In this document: positions 5,070 through 5,447 of the stretch, one piece after another
Position numbering within the stretch: the first letter of the stretch is position 1
How the letters are laid out: each line of letters opens with the position of its first letter
Origin: Rhodospirillales bacterium
GTDB taxonomy: Bacteria; Pseudomonadota; Alphaproteobacteria; Rhodospirillales; Casp-alpha2
DNA: 5,447 nucleotides
Direction of reading: 5' to 3'
Assembly: GCA_021775275.1 (NCBI GenBank)
Contig: JAJFIE010000362.1
Span: forward strand, 1 to 5,447
Made by a program: the position numbers and the translations under genes
The notes under the pieces: generated by a model
Databases searched by the model: none
Told to the model about the DNA's origin: nothing
Seen by the model: the letters and a program-made list of their open reading frames with translations, nothing else

Positions 5070-5447
5070 TTATTCCTTCCAAACCACTTCATAAAGTATG
5101 GGGTCTACATCGAATCCCTTCATGGGATAGGTGCCGCGATTGGTGAATTTGTAACTCTTGCCAGCACAAATTCCGCGCACGATTTCTGATACAAATATCT
5201 CGTCAGCTTGTGCCTTGTCGACAATCCGTGCCGACATCTGGACGGTGGAACCAAACAGATCATTGTCTTCTGCGATTGGTTCACCCGCGTTGATACCAAT
5301 CTTGAGGTGGAGTGGTTTGTCCGCGTTCTGCGCGGTGTATTCCGCTGTTTCCCGCTGCATCTGCATAGCCGCGTCCAGGCTGTCCGAGGTTTTTACGAAG
5401 GACGCCATTATACCGTCACCGGTATGTTTGACTTCCTTGCCGTTCCA
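5070..5447 (-). CDS. Adenylate/guanylate cyclase (class III) catalytic domain, N-terminal part missing
   Basis: The frame is open to the right edge. The 125 visible residues begin WNGKEVKHTGDGIMASF, so the ATG at 5408 is internal and the gene starts outside the window. The protein is the C-terminal half of a class III nucleotide cyclase domain, which makes cAMP or cGMP from the nucleoside triphosphate. Visible are HTGDG with the second metal-binding Asp (visible residue 11), GINAGE (51-56), and LFGSTVQMSARI (64-75) with the catalytic Arg74. The position usually held by a transition-state Asn is Gln70, as in some bacterial cyclases. The domain ends at the C-terminus (KGFDVDPILYEVVWKE), so any sensor region is upstream. 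Substrate choice cannot be read because the defining residues lie partly outside. No clear terminator separates it from hsp20, which lies 206 bp downstream. Confidence 0.88.
   Translation of the reverse strand, partial: WNGKEVKHTGDGIMASFVKTSDSLDAAMQMQRETAEYTAQNADKPLHLKIGINAGEPIAEDNDLFGSTVQMSARIVDKAQADEIFVSEIVRGICAGKSYKFTNRGTYPMKGFDVDPILYEVVWKE

Noticed and set aside
1..5447. Defence system, mobile element or CRISPR array
   Set aside because: No transposase, integrase, repeat-spacer array or defence domain is visible, and all genes fit a core alphaproteobacterial chromosome.

Overview
The window looks like ordinary chromosomal DNA from an alphaproteobacterium of moderate GC content. The best evidence is a TrcR/DUF1013 cell-cycle regulator, a DUF1192 small protein, an IbpA-like small heat-shock protein and a class III nucleotide cyclase. 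A perfect TTAA-N7-TTAA CtrA-type box and an alphaproteobacterial RpoH-type promoter agree with this. No insertion sequence, phage gene, CRISPR array, tRNA or rRNA gene was seen.

Layout. Positions 1-2526 (+) hold a propionyl-CoA synthetase, cut by the left edge, followed by a short-chain dehydrogenase, probably one operon. A bidirectional terminator (2533-2570) separates it from the convergent trcR gene (2590-3288, -), which has a recognisable sigma70-type promoter (3359-3387). Divergent from trcR is a 60-residue DUF1192 gene (3508-3690, +). It faces a small two-helix membrane protein gene (3729-3950, -). Positions 3951-4389 contain no protein gene but are rich in signals: a palindrome, a CtrA-type box with a -10 element, a probable small RNA ending in a strong terminator, a second promoter-like element, and the terminator of the next gene. 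An Hsp20 gene follows (4390-4863, -), with a structured leader of about 115 nt and an RpoH-type promoter. The window ends in the C-terminal half of an adenylate/guanylate cyclase (5070-5447, -), cut by the right edge.

How the parts fit. The first two genes suggest metabolism of propionate or a related short-chain acid. The middle has a cell-cycle flavour: trcR, a CtrA-type box, and a GANTC (CcrM) site inside a promoter spacer. The hsp20 unit appears to be controlled both by a heat-shock sigma factor and possibly by an RNA thermometer. The most interesting candidate is an apparently undescribed small RNA of about 80 nt at 4099-4178. It has a CtrA-type promoter and an unpaired CCUCCC segment that could pair with ribosome binding sites. 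Gene identities come from remembered family motifs, and regulatory calls come from reading the sequence; none was tested by search or folding software.
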